Shown here: positions 24,777 to 33,453 of the stretch, piece after piece
Position numbering within the stretch: the stretch's first letter is position 1
Layout of the letters: every line of letters begins with the position of its first letter
Origin: Sphingomonas sp.
Lineage (GTDB): Bacteria > Pseudomonadota > Alphaproteobacteria > Sphingomonadales > Sphingomonadaceae
Direction of reading: 5' to 3'
Assembly (NCBI GenBank): GCA_003248865.1
Contig: QFPK01000006.1
Span: forward strand, 62,001-126,000
DNA length: 64,000 bases
Translations under genes and position numbers: made by a program
The notes under the pieces: model-generated
What the model saw: the letters and a program-made list of their open reading frames with translations, nothing else
What the model was told of the DNA's origin: nothing
Database searches by the model: none

Positions 24777-26201
24777 TCATTCCACGATCATAAAAACCCT
24801 CGCTGCCTTTTCTTCATTGTTTGGACCGCGAACCATATAGTCAAACCATGCCAGTCCTTTGAATCCGTTTAGCGAACGGACCTCTACAGTCTGATCGGGA
24901 TTAAGAGCTGCAGAAATGGCAGCCTGATGAGCCTGGGGAACCGAGACCGAGGTAATCGGCATGCTCAGACCGGCTGGCGTGTGGTGTTCGAAGTAGATGT
25001 CATTCCACCACAATGGCGTATCGTGGTGCGTCCAGCCTGGTGGAACCGCGTCAATTATTTTCGTACTATCGGGGGCGATGACAAAAAAATCAGGTTGAGG
25101 AAAGACCCGTCCGGTGTTCGGGGGCGGCAATGGCTCAAATTTGTCGATAAAATTTCTTGCATCCTGAGCAGTCAGTAAAAGCATTTTATCTGCCAACTCA
25201 GGGCTGTTCGTCAAGTCGAGTGACATCAATTTCGGGCTGAGCCATCCTTTGATACCAAGCATCTTTTTCCCAGCATCGGACTTGCTCTGAATGCGGGGCC
25301 CGATGGCATCAGCATAAATATTGATGAGATGGACGATTGCATCGAGTACTTTCGGCCGATACGCGACACCATTGTCTCTCGGCAGGCTTTCAATCAGCGC
25401 CTTGGTTCCGATTGTTGTGAACAGTCGGGTTTGCGGGTTGTCCTTGAGAAACGATCCGACCAGACCCGTGTCAGCCTTAAAGAAGCGGTCAATCGGAGGA
25501 GGTCCTTCTTCTACAACGGGACTAGCGCCCCCTCTCAGCAGTTGCGTAGCAGAAGCAAGAGCAAGCACTCGTACGTTATTGGCAGCCATTTCCTGTGCTG
25601 TCAGACGATCCTGACTGTTCTCTGACTCGAAATTGAGAGGAGTAGAGAAATTCTGAGCATCCACATATGCAGATGATGCATATTTTCCATCCCTGATTTG
25701 AAGTGCAGATAGTGCAATTTCCTGATTTTTACTTGAATAAATCAAATCAGTAACAGGGGAAATGGTGGTTGATCCCTTCGGAGCCCGGACTCCTATGTAA
25801 AATCCGGATGTTAGATCAACTGTGGATGAAAGAATGTAATAGTCAGGTTTCCACGTAAAAGACATTTTAATTGAAGACGACATTATATCTCCGGAGCGAG
25901 AATATGTTATATCTCCATTTCTATTGGAAAATATGACTGCTTCAGTCGTTCCGGTGTTTGTGGAAACCTCGTCGTCGGCGTAGAACCATCCCCCTGACAG
26001 AACCGATATGGGCGCTTCAGCGCGGAAAGTGACCGGATTTGCGATGGGAGGCTGCGTCGTCACCGGCGGGGGTGGTGGTGTCGGGGCGGTGCTCGTGCCG
26101 CCCCCGGCAGCAGAAGGGGCACTGCCGCCGCCACCGCATCCCACCAAAGAGATCCCCAGACAAAGGGCAAGAACACAGCCGTTATTCAACGCAATACGCA
26201 T
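24777..26201 (-). CDS. Large lipoprotein of unknown function, AT-rich gene
   Basis: 474 residues. The signal peptide ends in lipobox LVGCGGGG, followed by a Gly/Ser/Pro-rich linker with PPPPP (to about residue 55). The rest has a beta-rich first half with tandem Ser, Thr and Tyr residues and a mixed second half. No catalytic motif or known domain is recognised. The gene is much richer in A and T than everything around it (for example 19 G/C in the 60 bases 25681-25740) and uses codons rare in the neighbours, which suggests transfer from another source. Confidence 0.75.
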   Translation of the reverse strand: MRIALNNGCVLALCLGISLVGCGGGGSAPSAAGGGTSTAPTPPPPPVTTQPPIANPVTFRAEAPISVLSGGWFYADDEVSTNTGTTEAVIFSNRNGDITYSRSGDIMSSSIKMSFTWKPDYYILSSTVDLTSGFYIGVRAPKGSTTISPVTDLIYSSKNQEIALSALQIRDGKYASSAYVDAQNFSTPLNFESENSQDRLTAQEMAANNVRVLALASATQLLRGGASPVVEEGPPPIDRFFKADTGLVGSFLKDNPQTRLFTTIGTKALIESLPRDNGVAYRPKVLDAIVHLINIYADAIGPRIQSKSDAGKKMLGIKGWLSPKLMSLDLTNSPELADKMLLLTAQDARNFIDKFEPLPPPNTGRVFPQPDFFVIAPDSTKIIDAVPPGWTHHDTPLWWNDIYFEHHTPAGLSMPITSVSVPQAHQAAISAALNPDQTVEVRSLNGFKGLAWFDYMVRGPNNEEKAARVFMIVE

Positions 26202-26294
26202 TATCTTGTTTCCGTGCGACTTACTTTACGTCATTCCGGATAACGAACAGTGTTCCTTGCGACAATCAGAGACTGGTCAGAGACGCATAGAGTC

Positions 26295-27296
26295 TCAAAG
26301 TTTTACCAGCATCTTGCCGGTGTTGGAGCCGGAGAAGAGGCCGATGAAGGCGTTGGGGGCCTGTTCGATTCCGTTGTGCACGGTTTCTTCCCAGCGGATC
26401 TTCCCCTGCTGGATCCAGCCACCCATTTCCGCCTGGAACTGGGTTTGCAGCCCGGCGAACTGCGTGACGATGAAGCCCTGCATCTTCAGGGATTTGCCAA
26501 CGACATACATGATGTTGCGGGGGCCGGCCACGGGCTCGGTGGCGTTGTAGTTGGCGATCATGCCGCATTCCACCAGCCGGGCGAAGGGGCGGGCGAGTTC
26601 GAGGGCGACTTCCAGATGCTCTCCGCCGACATTGTCGAAATAGACGTCGATGCCCTTGGGAACCGCATCGCGGACGGCGCCGAGCAGGCTGGGGACCGTC
26701 TTGTAGTTGATGGCATGGTCGATCCCGGCCGATTTCAGCCAGCCGACCTTCGCGTCGGTGCCGGCGGTGGCGACCACGGTGCAGCCCTTGATCCTGGCGA
26801 TCTGGGCAACGGCCGAGCCGACGGCACCCGCGCCGCCCGAGACGAACACGGTGTCGCCGGGCTTGGGTTCCCCGATCTGGGTGAGGCCGGACCAGGCCGT
26901 GAGGCCGGGCATGCCGAGGATGCCGAGGAAGGCCTGCACCGGCACGCCTTCGATGGCGGGCAGCTTGGTGAGCGCGGAGCCGGGGGCGACGAAGCCCTCG
27001 CGCCAGCCGAGCATGGAGCTGACGAGATCGCCGGGGTGGAAATGCGGATCGTTGGAGGCGACGACTTCGCCGACGGCGCCGCCCTGCAGCACTTCGCCCA
27101 CCTGGAAGGGCGGGACGTAGCTGGGCCGATCGTACATGCGGCCGCGCATGTAGGGATCGACCGAGGAATAGAGGTTCTTTACCAGAACCTCGCCCGCGCC
27201 CGGGGCGGGGAGCTCGACGCTTGCCAGTTCGAAATGCTCGGCGGCGGGCGTGCCGACCGGGCGGCTCTTCAGGCGGATTTCGCGCGATATGGTCAT
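26295..27296 (-). CDS. NADP-dependent MDR-type oxidoreductase (CurA-like)
   Basis: 333 residues of the zinc-free medium-chain reductase group that includes curcumin/2-alkenal reductase. It begins MTISREIRLKSRPVG, has SVDPYMRGRM, the nucleotide-binding SGGAGAVGSAVAQIA and IDVYFDNVGGEHLE, and ends in a short FSGSNTGKMLVKL tail typical of the group. Such enzymes reduce activated double bonds using NADPH. It is monocistronic. Confidence 0.9.
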   Translation of the reverse strand: MTISREIRLKSRPVGTPAAEHFELASVELPAPGAGEVLVKNLYSSVDPYMRGRMYDRPSYVPPFQVGEVLQGGAVGEVVASNDPHFHPGDLVSSMLGWREGFVAPGSALTKLPAIEGVPVQAFLGILGMPGLTAWSGLTQIGEPKPGDTVFVSGGAGAVGSAVAQIARIKGCTVVATAGTDAKVGWLKSAGIDHAINYKTVPSLLGAVRDAVPKGIDVYFDNVGGEHLEVALELARPFARLVECGMIANYNATEPVAGPRNIMYVVGKSLKMQGFIVTQFAGLQTQFQAEMGGWIQQGKIRWEETVHNGIEQAPNAFIGLFSGSNTGKMLVKL

Positions 27297-27380
27297 GTCT
27301 CTCTCCCCAGTTGCTGGTTTAAACTGACTCTCGGGATAGAGGCGCGCTGTTTCAACCCGCCAATCGCGTCAGTTTGCCGT

Positions 27381-28337
27381 TCAGTGGGCAGATTTCGGCG
27401 TGCGCAGCTTGCCGACCAGCATGACCACCTGCGCGATGATGGCGCCCAGGATCACCCCGAAGATGCCGGCGAAGGTGGCATGGACGACCCATTCGATGGC
27501 GCCCTGCGCCACCGGCGACAGCGAGGCGGCGGCATGCGCCCATTCGGTGAGCGCATGGGGCAGGGCAGGGAGAATGCCGATGACCTCCATGCCGTGCAGC
27601 ACGATGCCGCCGCCGACCCAGGCCATGGCAGCGGTGCCGATGACGGAGAGCGCGGCCAGCAGCTTCGGCATGGCGGCGACCAGGCCCTGGCCGATGGCCT
27701 GCGAGGCGCCATTGTCCACGCCGGCGAGACGGACACCGACATCATCCATCTTCACGATGAGGGCGACGCCGCCGTAGACGAGGACCGTGACGGCGATGCT
27801 GACGCCGACGAGGGCGGCCGCCGTGGTGGCGAGCGGCAGATTGCCCAGCTCGCCCAGCGCGATGGCGAGGATTTCGGCCGACAGGATCAGATCGGTGCGG
27901 ATGGCGCCGTTCACCATCTTGGTCTCGCGCTCCGCCGGTTCGAGGATGACGGGCGTGTCTTCGTCATGCGCGGCGTGGTGCAGGCCGAGCTTTTCCATCA
28001 CCTTTTCCGCCGCTTCGAAGCAGAGGAAAGCGCCGCCCAGCATCAGGAGCGGGGTGAGGGCCTGCGGCAGGAAGGCCGCCAGCGCGATGAATACGGGGGT
28101 GAGGATGAACAGCTTGTTGCGGAGCGATCCCTTGGTGATCTTCCAGATGATCGGAAGTTCGCGATCGGGTGTGAAGCCGGTGACATAGGTGGGGGTGACG
28201 GCGGCGTCGTCGATCACGACGCCGGCCGACTTGGCGCCAGCCTTGGCGGTGGCGGCGGCGACATCATCGAGCGAGGCGGCCGCCAGCTTGGCGATGGCCG
28301 CGACATCGTCGAGCAGCATGATGAGACCGGACGCCAT
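27381..28337 (-). CDS. DUF808 family inner-membrane protein
   Basis: 318 residues, several long hydrophobic segments and the family pattern: MASGLIMLLDDVAAIAKLAAASLDD at the start, DDAAVTPTYVTGF, LMLGGAFLCFEAAEKV and a C-terminal membrane bundle. E. coli YedI is a homologue; its role is unknown. It follows rnhA by 3 bases, so it is the last gene of the ispH-thrB-rnhA operon. Confidence 0.88.
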   Translation of the reverse strand: MASGLIMLLDDVAAIAKLAAASLDDVAAATAKAGAKSAGVVIDDAAVTPTYVTGFTPDRELPIIWKITKGSLRNKLFILTPVFIALAAFLPQALTPLLMLGGAFLCFEAAEKVMEKLGLHHAAHDEDTPVILEPAERETKMVNGAIRTDLILSAEILAIALGELGNLPLATTAAALVGVSIAVTVLVYGGVALIVKMDDVGVRLAGVDNGASQAIGQGLVAAMPKLLAALSVIGTAAMAWVGGGIVLHGMEVIGILPALPHALTEWAHAAASLSPVAQGAIEWVVHATFAGIFGVILGAIIAQVVMLVGKLRTPKSAH

Positions 28338-28340
28338 TCC

Positions 28341-28799
28341 TTACCCTTCCCGTGATTCGAGCATGGAGGCAATGGCCTCGTTCGCGAGCGCGTCGGCGCG
28401 CTCGTTCATCGGATCGCCGCTGTGGCCCTTCACCCATTGCCAGCTGATGCTGTGCGGGCGGGCGGCGGCATCCAGCGCCTGCCAGAGCTCGGCATTCTTG
28501 ACCGGATCCTTGGCGGCATTGCGCCAGCCGTTGCGCTTCCAGCCGTGAATCCACTTCGTCATGCCTTCCAGCAGATATTTGCTATCTGTGACGAGGGTGA
28601 TCTGGGCGGGGCGCTTCATCGCCTCCAACGCCTTCAAGGCGGCCGTCATCTCCATGCGGTTGTTGGTGGTCTGGCGCTCTGCGCCCTTCAGCACCTTTTC
28701 GGTGCCGTTCCATTGCAGGATGGCAGCCCAGCCACCGGGGCCCGGGTTGCCCTTGCAGGCGCCATCGGTGGTGATGCGGATTTCGGGCAGCTCAGGCAT
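28341..28799 (-). CDS. rnhA: Ribonuclease HI
   Basis: 152 residues, standard length. It hydrolyses RNA in RNA-DNA hybrids. The carboxylate residues are in ITTDGACKGNPGPGG, RMEMTAAL, VTDSKYL and NERADALANE, and the basic KWIHGWKRNGW handle is present. The ATG at 28799 overlaps the thrB stop by 8 bases. A longer frame upstream is only a re-reading of thrB. Confidence 0.96.
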   Translation of the reverse strand: MPELPEIRITTDGACKGNPGPGGWAAILQWNGTEKVLKGAERQTTNNRMEMTAALKALEAMKRPAQITLVTDSKYLLEGMTKWIHGWKRNGWRNAAKDPVKNAELWQALDAAARPHSISWQWVKGHSGDPMNERADALANEAIASMLESREG

Positions 28800-29736
28800 C
28801 GAGGCGGGCATAATGGGCGAGCCGGCGGGCGAAGGGCAGGGGATCTTTGCGCTGCACCAGCGCGTCTGACGGCGGGGCGAGCCAGTCCTGCGCGCGGGTG
28901 AGGAGGAAGCGGAGCGCGGCGCCCTGGCCCAGCAGCGGGAAGGCGGCGCGTTCGGCGTTGCTGAGGGGGCGGACCAATTCATAACCTTCGAAAATCGCGC
29001 GGGCGTGGTCTTTCAGCGGGGCGCGGCCGTCTTTGGGGAAGGCCCAGGCGGCGTGCAGGACAGCCAGATCATAGGCGTAGAGATCGGTGCAGGCGAAGTA
29101 GAAGTCGATGAGGCCGGTGACGGTTTCGCCCAGCATCAGCACATTGTCCGGAAAGAGATCGGCGTGGATGGTGCCGCGCGGGAGGTCCGCGGGCCATTGG
29201 CGGGCGAGCAGGTTCAGCCGCTCGGCGACGAAGGCGGCGAGGCCGGGTTCGATGCTGTCGAGCCCGCTGCCCAGTTCGGCGGCGCTTGCCTGCCAGTGGG
29301 CGAGGCCGAGCGCGTTGGGGCGTTCGGCGGTGTAGCTGCTGCCGGCGAGGTGGAGGTGCGCCAGCGCCGCGCCCGCTGCGCGCGCCTGACCTGCCGTGGG
29401 GACGGAGACGGAGACGCCCGGCAGATACTGGATGAGGCAGGCCGTCTTGCCGACGAGCTGCTGGATCGCGATGCCTTGCATGTCGCGGATGGGGTGGGGG
29501 ACGGGTTGTCCGGCCTCCGCCAGATGCTCCATGAGCGCGATGAACCATGGGAGTTCATCGAGATCGATGCGCTTTTCATACAGCGTGAGGATGTAGCGGG
29601 CGGTCTCCGTCTCGATCAGGAAATTGCTGTTGGAGACGCCTTCGGCGATGCCCTTGGCCGAGAGCAGGGCGCCGCTTTCATAGCGCGAGAGGAAGCGTTC
29701 CAGCGCTTCGGCCGGGACTTCGGTGTAGACCGCCAT
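28792..29736 (-). CDS. thrB: Homoserine kinase (ThrB, aminoglycoside-phosphotransferase fold)
   Basis: 314 residues. It begins MAVYTEVPAEALERFLSRY, a start typical of the alphaproteobacterial ThrB that is unrelated to the GHMP-type enzyme. The kinase motifs are TIHADLFPDNVL (catalytic loop) and LIDFYFACTDLYAYDLA (metal-binding). It phosphorylates homoserine for threonine synthesis. The position between ispH and rnhA is a conserved alphaproteobacterial arrangement. Confidence 0.93.
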   Translation of the reverse strand: MAVYTEVPAEALERFLSRYESGALLSAKGIAEGVSNSNFLIETETARYILTLYEKRIDLDELPWFIALMEHLAEAGQPVPHPIRDMQGIAIQQLVGKTACLIQYLPGVSVSVPTAGQARAAGAALAHLHLAGSSYTAERPNALGLAHWQASAAELGSGLDSIEPGLAAFVAERLNLLARQWPADLPRGTIHADLFPDNVLMLGETVTGLIDFYFACTDLYAYDLAVLHAAWAFPKDGRAPLKDHARAIFEGYELVRPLSNAERAAFPLLGQGAALRFLLTRAQDWLAPPSDALVQRKDPLPFARRLAHYARLDA

Positions 29737-29748
29737 GGAGAGTGCGGA

Positions 29749-30693
29749 TCAGGCGGCGACGAGGGCGCGGGGCAGCTTGAAGACCACCTGCTCGGTCGCG
29801 GTGGTGACTTCCTCCACGGTGACGTCGAAGCGGCAGCGCAGGGCATCCAGCACTTCCTGCACCAGCACTTCAGGTGCGGAGGCGCCGGCGGTGAGGCCGA
29901 CGGTGGTGACGCCTTCGAACCAGCTCCAGTCGATTCCGGCGGCGCGCTGGATCAGGCGGGCCTGTGCGCCTTCGCGAGCGGCGACTTCGCGCAGGCGCTG
30001 CGAATTGCTGCTGTTTTCCGCGCCGATCACCAGCACCAGCTGGCATTGCGCGGCGATGGCCTTCACAGCCGTCTGCCGGTTGGAGGTGGCGTAGCAGATG
30101 TCCTCGCCCTTGGGGCCGATCAGCGAGGGAAAGCGGCGCTGCAGGGTGGCGACGATGTCGGCGGTGTCGTCCACCGAGAGCGTCGTCTGGGTCAGGAAAC
30201 CCAGTTCCGGCGTGGGCGGCTGCACGGATTCGGCATCTTCCACGGTTTCGATGAGCGTCATCGAGCCTTCGGGCACCTGGCCGAAGGTGCCGATCACTTC
30301 CGGATGGCCGGCATGGCCGACGAACAGGATGTGACGGCCCTGTTCCACCAGACGTTCAGCCTGGCGGTGCACTTTGGAGACGAGCGGGCAGGTGGCATCG
30401 AGCCAGTCCAGACCGCGTTCCTGCGCCGTGGCGGGGATCGCCTTGGGCACGCCGTGCGCGGAGAAGATCACCTGAGCGCCGTCAGGCACTTCATCCAGTT
30501 CCTTCACGAACACGGCGCCCTTGGCCTTCAGGCTGTCCACTACGAAGCGGTTGTGCACGATCTCGTGCCGGACATAGACCGGGGCGCCATGCTTCTCGAG
30601 CGCGAGCTCGACGATCTGGATGGCGCGCTCCACACCGGCGCAGAAACCGCGCGGGGCGGCGACGAGAAGCTTCAGGGGCGGGGAAGAGGGCAT
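29749..30693 (-). CDS. ispH: 4-hydroxy-3-methylbut-2-enyl diphosphate reductase
   Basis: 314-residue iron-sulfur enzyme, last step of the MEP isoprenoid pathway. The three cluster-binding cysteines are in APRGFCAGVERAI, DATCPLVSKVHRQ and ICYATSNRQTAV. The catalytic Glu-Thr pair is visible in LTQTTLSVDDT, and SAHGVP and GLTAGASAPE are family motifs. The ATG at 30693 gives the standard start; an upstream extension to 30867 has no similarity. It is the first gene of a four-gene operon. Confidence 0.96.
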   Translation of the reverse strand: MPSSPPLKLLVAAPRGFCAGVERAIQIVELALEKHGAPVYVRHEIVHNRFVVDSLKAKGAVFVKELDEVPDGAQVIFSAHGVPKAIPATAQERGLDWLDATCPLVSKVHRQAERLVEQGRHILFVGHAGHPEVIGTFGQVPEGSMTLIETVEDAESVQPPTPELGFLTQTTLSVDDTADIVATLQRRFPSLIGPKGEDICYATSNRQTAVKAIAAQCQLVLVIGAENSSNSQRLREVAAREGAQARLIQRAAGIDWSWFEGVTTVGLTAGASAPEVLVQEVLDALRCRFDVTVEEVTTATEQVVFKLPRALVAA

Positions 30694-30897
30694 GGATCCA
30701 GCCCTTAACGGAGTTTCGTGCCGCCATGAAGCCCCCCAGCCTTCCGGCGCGCACCGGCTTGCGGTGAGGCGCCGATGAAGCCCCTTCCCAGCGGCGAGGC
30801 CTTCGCCTAGGGACGGTTCTGCTTCGGGCCCGTACCCCAACGGATCATGGGCCCGACAGATCATCAACCGGGGGCTGGCGAGAGGAGACCCTCAATT

Positions 30898-31521
30898 TTG
30901 TCAAAACCCTATCTGGCTGTCGGGCTCCTGGTTTCGGCGCTCGTGCTGGCCGGCTGCAATCGCAACCCGCTGCTGGTGAAGCGCTCGCCATGCCCGGCCG
31001 TGGCCATCCCGACCTATTCGGGCAGCGTGACCAAGTTCGATCCGGCACAGAGCCGCGACGCCGACGCCATCGACGTGACGGCGCAGCTGATCGACGTGGT
31101 GGGCACGTGCAGCGAGAGTGCCGAGTATCTGTCCACAGACCTCTCTTTCAAAGTGACAGCGCAGCGCCGCAAGCCGGGGCCTGCGCGGCAGGTCTATCTG
31201 CCGATCTTCGTCGCGCTGGCACAGGGCGGCAATGTGCTGGTTTCCAAGCAGGTGACCGGCGTGATGGTGGAATTCCCCGAAGGCCAGTTGCGCGCGGAAG
31301 CACGTGGTGGCGCGCGGGCTGACGTGCACCGTTCCGCAGTGACGTTGCCGACCGAGGTGCAGGACCGGATCAGCCGCCCGCGCCGGCCTGACGAGCCCGA
31401 TGCACTGGTCGACCCGCTGTCGGATCCGCAGGTGCGGGCCGCAGTGCGTGCGGCGAGCTTCGAGGTGCTGGTGGGCTTCCAGCTGGATGACGCCAGCCTC
31501 GCCTATAATGTGGGCAAATAA
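30898..31521 (+). CDS. Hypothetical lipoprotein
   Basis: 207 residues. I choose the TTG at 30898: it follows AGGAGACC with good spacing and leaves a clean signal peptide (SKPYLAVGLLVSALVLAGC) with lipobox LAGC. An ATG at 30847 would put 17 polar residues ahead of the signal. The mature protein is a single beta-rich domain without a motif I know, with an acidic tail region. Small lipoproteins like this often sit in the outer membrane, but no function is implied here. Confidence 0.75.
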   Translation: MSKPYLAVGLLVSALVLAGCNRNPLLVKRSPCPAVAIPTYSGSVTKFDPAQSRDADAIDVTAQLIDVVGTCSESAEYLSTDLSFKVTAQRRKPGPARQVYLPIFVALAQGGNVLVSKQVTGVMVEFPEGQLRAEARGGARADVHRSAVTLPTEVQDRISRPRRPDEPDALVDPLSDPQVRAAVRAASFEVLVGFQLDDASLAYNVGK

Positions 31522-31545
31522 GCCGGGCGCCAGCTTCGGCTTCGC

Positions 31546-31575
31546 TTGACGGGAACCGGCCGCTGGCCCTATGGG
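31546..31575 (+). promoter_or_regulatory. Possible promoter of tRNA-His
   Basis: TTGACG (31546-31551), 18-base spacer, TATGGG (31570-31575); a start near 31582 would leave a 35-base leader before the tRNA. The -35 element is a good match, the -10 element a fair one. Confidence 0.4.
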
Positions 31576-31616
31576 CCTCGGCCTTCCCGTGGGCCGGCTT
31601 CCGGCTGAGGGTTTGT

Positions 31617-31694
31617 GGCGACCATAGCTCAATTGGTTAGAGCGCCGGTTTGTGGTACCGGAGGTTGCGGGTTCGAGACCCGTTGGTCGCCCCA
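31617..31694 (+). tRNA. tRNA-His (anticodon GTG)
   Basis: Cloverleaf with anticodon loop TTGTGGT, D-arm AGCTCAATTGGTTAGAGC, T-arm GTTGCGGGTTCGAGACCCG and encoded CCA (31692-31694). It carries the extra G at position -1 (31617), opposite C73 (31691), the identity element of histidine tRNAs. Confidence 0.95.
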
Positions 31695-31755
31695 CTTTCC
31701 CCCTTTCTCTTGTATCATTCCCCGATTGGATTTCATCGGGCAGGAGCGGACCTTC

Positions 31756-31908
31756 ATGCGCGACGGCAACGGTTACGGCGTGTTTCTGTTCCTGGGACTG
31801 ATCGCCGGATTCGCCATCGGCATTGCCGTGGGCCAGCCTTCCGCCGGGACCGTGATCGGGCTGGGGGCAGGTGGGCTGCTGGCGTTGGGATTGCGGCTGA
31901 AGCGCTAG
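31756..31908 (+). CDS. Tiny membrane protein of unknown function
   Basis: 50 residues starting MRDGNGYGVFLFLG. Two hydrophobic, Gly-rich segments separated by GQPSAG could form a hairpin in the membrane; the end is basic (LRLKR). CAGGAGCGG provides a well-spaced ribosome-binding site 8 bases before the ATG, which supports translation. It lies right after tRNA-His and may be transcribed with it. Confidence 0.6.
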   Translation: MRDGNGYGVFLFLGLIAGFAIGIAVGQPSAGTVIGLGAGGLLALGLRLKR

Positions 31909-31921
31909 AGCAGCGACAGGG

Positions 31922-32617
31922 CTAGAGAAGCGGTCTGGCCATCCAGACGATGCGGCCGACGATGCGCAAGCCCGCCGGATCGCAATCCGGGAAGGATGGA
32001 TAAGCGGCATTGTCCGACAGGATGGCGATGCGGCGGGTGACAGGGTGCACCGAGAGGCGCCGGGCGGCCGGGGCCGAATCGCTTTCGATGACATAGAGGC
32101 CGTCGCGCGGTTGACTGCAATCGGTGCGGTCGATCAGCAGGCAATCCCCGGCCATCAGGGTGGGGGCCATGGAATCGCCTTCGACGACATGGGCGGCGAG
32201 CCGGATGCGGGCCAGCGGGGGCAGGCGTTCGATCAGGCTGCTGTCAAACCGGAGGCGGGGGCTTTGGCGCGGATTGAGCCAACCGATCTCCAGCAGGCTG
32301 TGGCTGGTGGAATCGGGTTGCAGCCGTGTCGCGTCTGCCGGGCCGCCGAGCAGGGCTTCCGGGACGCCGAAGTGTCGGGCGAGGATCCGCCGTTCCTCTT
32401 CGCCCAGGCGGCGGGGAACCCCACGCTTGATGAACTGCTGGATATAGGCCGGATTGCGGCCGATCAGGCGGGAGATTTCCGCATAACCCTGGCCCGAGCC
32501 CTGGATGAGGGCGTCCAGCTGCTCGCGGATCCCGAGATCGCGGCCCCGTTCACTGTCCGCAGCGGCCCGGTCGGGCAGTTTTTCGGGGGGCATATGGTCG
32601 GGCAGTCTGTCGGCCAT
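31922..32617 (-). CDS. HTH/S24-type repressor-like regulator, catalytic Lys apparently replaced
   Basis: 231 residues. An N-terminal HTH-like region (about 27-70, YAEISRLIGRNPAYIQQFIKRGVP) is joined to a C-terminal S24 (LexA/CI-type) domain with the nucleophile Ser149 in VEGDSMAPTLMAGDCLLI. Where family members have the catalytic Lys before the RL pair, this protein has Arg (AARRLSVHP, residues 185-193), so self-cleavage is doubtful. AAGGAG lies 9 bases before ATG 32617. It is divergent from two small coupled genes with an AT-rich gap between. Confidence 0.85.
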   Translation of the reverse strand: MADRLPDHMPPEKLPDRAAADSERGRDLGIREQLDALIQGSGQGYAEISRLIGRNPAYIQQFIKRGVPRRLGEEERRILARHFGVPEALLGGPADATRLQPDSTSHSLLEIGWLNPRQSPRLRFDSSLIERLPPLARIRLAAHVVEGDSMAPTLMAGDCLLIDRTDCSQPRDGLYVIESDSAPAARRLSVHPVTRRIAILSDNAAYPSFPDCDPAGLRIVGRIVWMARPLL

Positions 32618-32660
32618 AGGCCCGCGCTCCTTCCTTGGCTGTCGGAATTGCCTATTTACC

Positions 32661-32690
32661 ATAAGAAAATACCTAGACTAGTAGGAAAAT
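32661..32690. promoter_or_regulatory. AT-rich operator-like repeat in the divergent gap
   Basis: The inverted repeat CCTA-GACTAG-TAGG (32672-32685) is flanked by two direct copies of GAAAAT (32665-32670 and 32685-32690). It lies between the S24-type regulator gene and the small divergent genes, where such a regulator would be expected to bind. No clear -35/-10 pair was recognised. Confidence 0.35.
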
Positions 32691-32786
32691 CACTATCAGG
32701 ATCATTCTGTCGATTCGGGTGGCGGTGGGGCCTCCGGGTGGTTCGGCCGGATCGACGACTGGGTCGACATGTGGAGGATTCCTTTC

Positions 32787-33011
32787 ATGTCGTTGCTGTA
32801 TGCCATTGAGACTTGCCTGAGAATTTCCAACGTGCCGCCATCGCGCTTCGGACGGGACAGTGTCCGCGATCCCCGCCTGGTGCACGACCTGCGACGCGGG
32901 CGACAGCCCGGGCGCCGCATGGAGGAGCGGGTGAAGCGCCATATCGAACATGTGTTGAAGACATTGCCTGAAGACGGCGTTCCGCCCCGTTCCGGCTGGA
33001 GGCGCGGCTGA
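32787..33011 (+). CDS. Small basic protein, first of a coupled pair
   Basis: 74 residues starting MSLLYAIETCLRIS. GTGGAGG sits 9 bases upstream of the ATG. The pattern PSRFGRDSVRDPRLVHDLRRG suggests a short HTH-like DNA-binding protein; I recall similar small sphingomonad proteins but no named family. The stop overlaps the next start as TGATG, so translation is coupled. A basic, Arg-rich C-terminal half would fit nucleic-acid binding. Confidence 0.6.
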   Translation: MSLLYAIETCLRISNVPPSRFGRDSVRDPRLVHDLRRGRQPGRRMEERVKRHIEHVLKTLPEDGVPPRSGWRRG

Positions 33012-33379
33012 TGCGGGCTGGGCTGTCCATGGTGAATGCGCGGTTGCTGCGCGCCATTCGCGGCCGGGCGGGCGGCCTGCCGGGGGACGCGGGGCAGGGT
33101 GCGCAGCCGTTGCTGGTGATCGAGGATTTTTCCGAGACGCCCTGGGCGAGCCTGACCTTTTCCGGCAGCCGCCACAGTGTCGACATCCGGCTGGAGGGTG
33201 GCGAAGCTGCCGTCCGCAAATTGTCCGGCGAACTTGCCGATTGGCCCGACAGCCTGTGCGAGGGGCTGGCGGGGCACTTCCTTGCCGAGATGGGGGTGAC
33301 GGAAGGGGCGTGTCTGCATCTTGATGATGGCCGCATGTCGCTGAGCCTCCGCCTGGAAGCGCTGACCATAGAAGAGTAG
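33011..33379 (+). CDS. Small protein of unknown function, second of a coupled pair
   Basis: 122 residues. The ATG at 33011 overlaps the preceding stop (TGATG). The protein has a beta-rich core (LLVIEDFSETPWASLTFSG, HSVDIRLEGGEAAVRKL) and an acidic end. No known domain is recognised. The divergent regulator and the coupled small partner suggest that the three genes form one regulatory cassette. Confidence 0.55.
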   Translation: MRAGLSMVNARLLRAIRGRAGGLPGDAGQGAQPLLVIEDFSETPWASLTFSGSRHSVDIRLEGGEAAVRKLSGELADWPDSLCEGLAGHFLAEMGVTEGACLHLDDGRMSLSLRLEALTIEE

Positions 33380-33453
33380 GAAATAGACGCAAGCATATAT
33401 AGGCTAAGATAGGATTATGCCGCTTGGGATTTGGCACTGTTTTGCTGAATTCC

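Noticed and set aside
27171..27191. Palindrome GAGGTTCT-TTACC-AGAACCTC considered as an operator
   Set aside because: It lies deep inside the coding region of the CurA-like gene, far from any start.
33432..33445. TGGCACTGTTTTGC, a sigma-54-like match before the RND efflux genes
   Set aside because: GG and GC are 9 bases apart instead of 10, a spacing that normally abolishes sigma-54 promoters.
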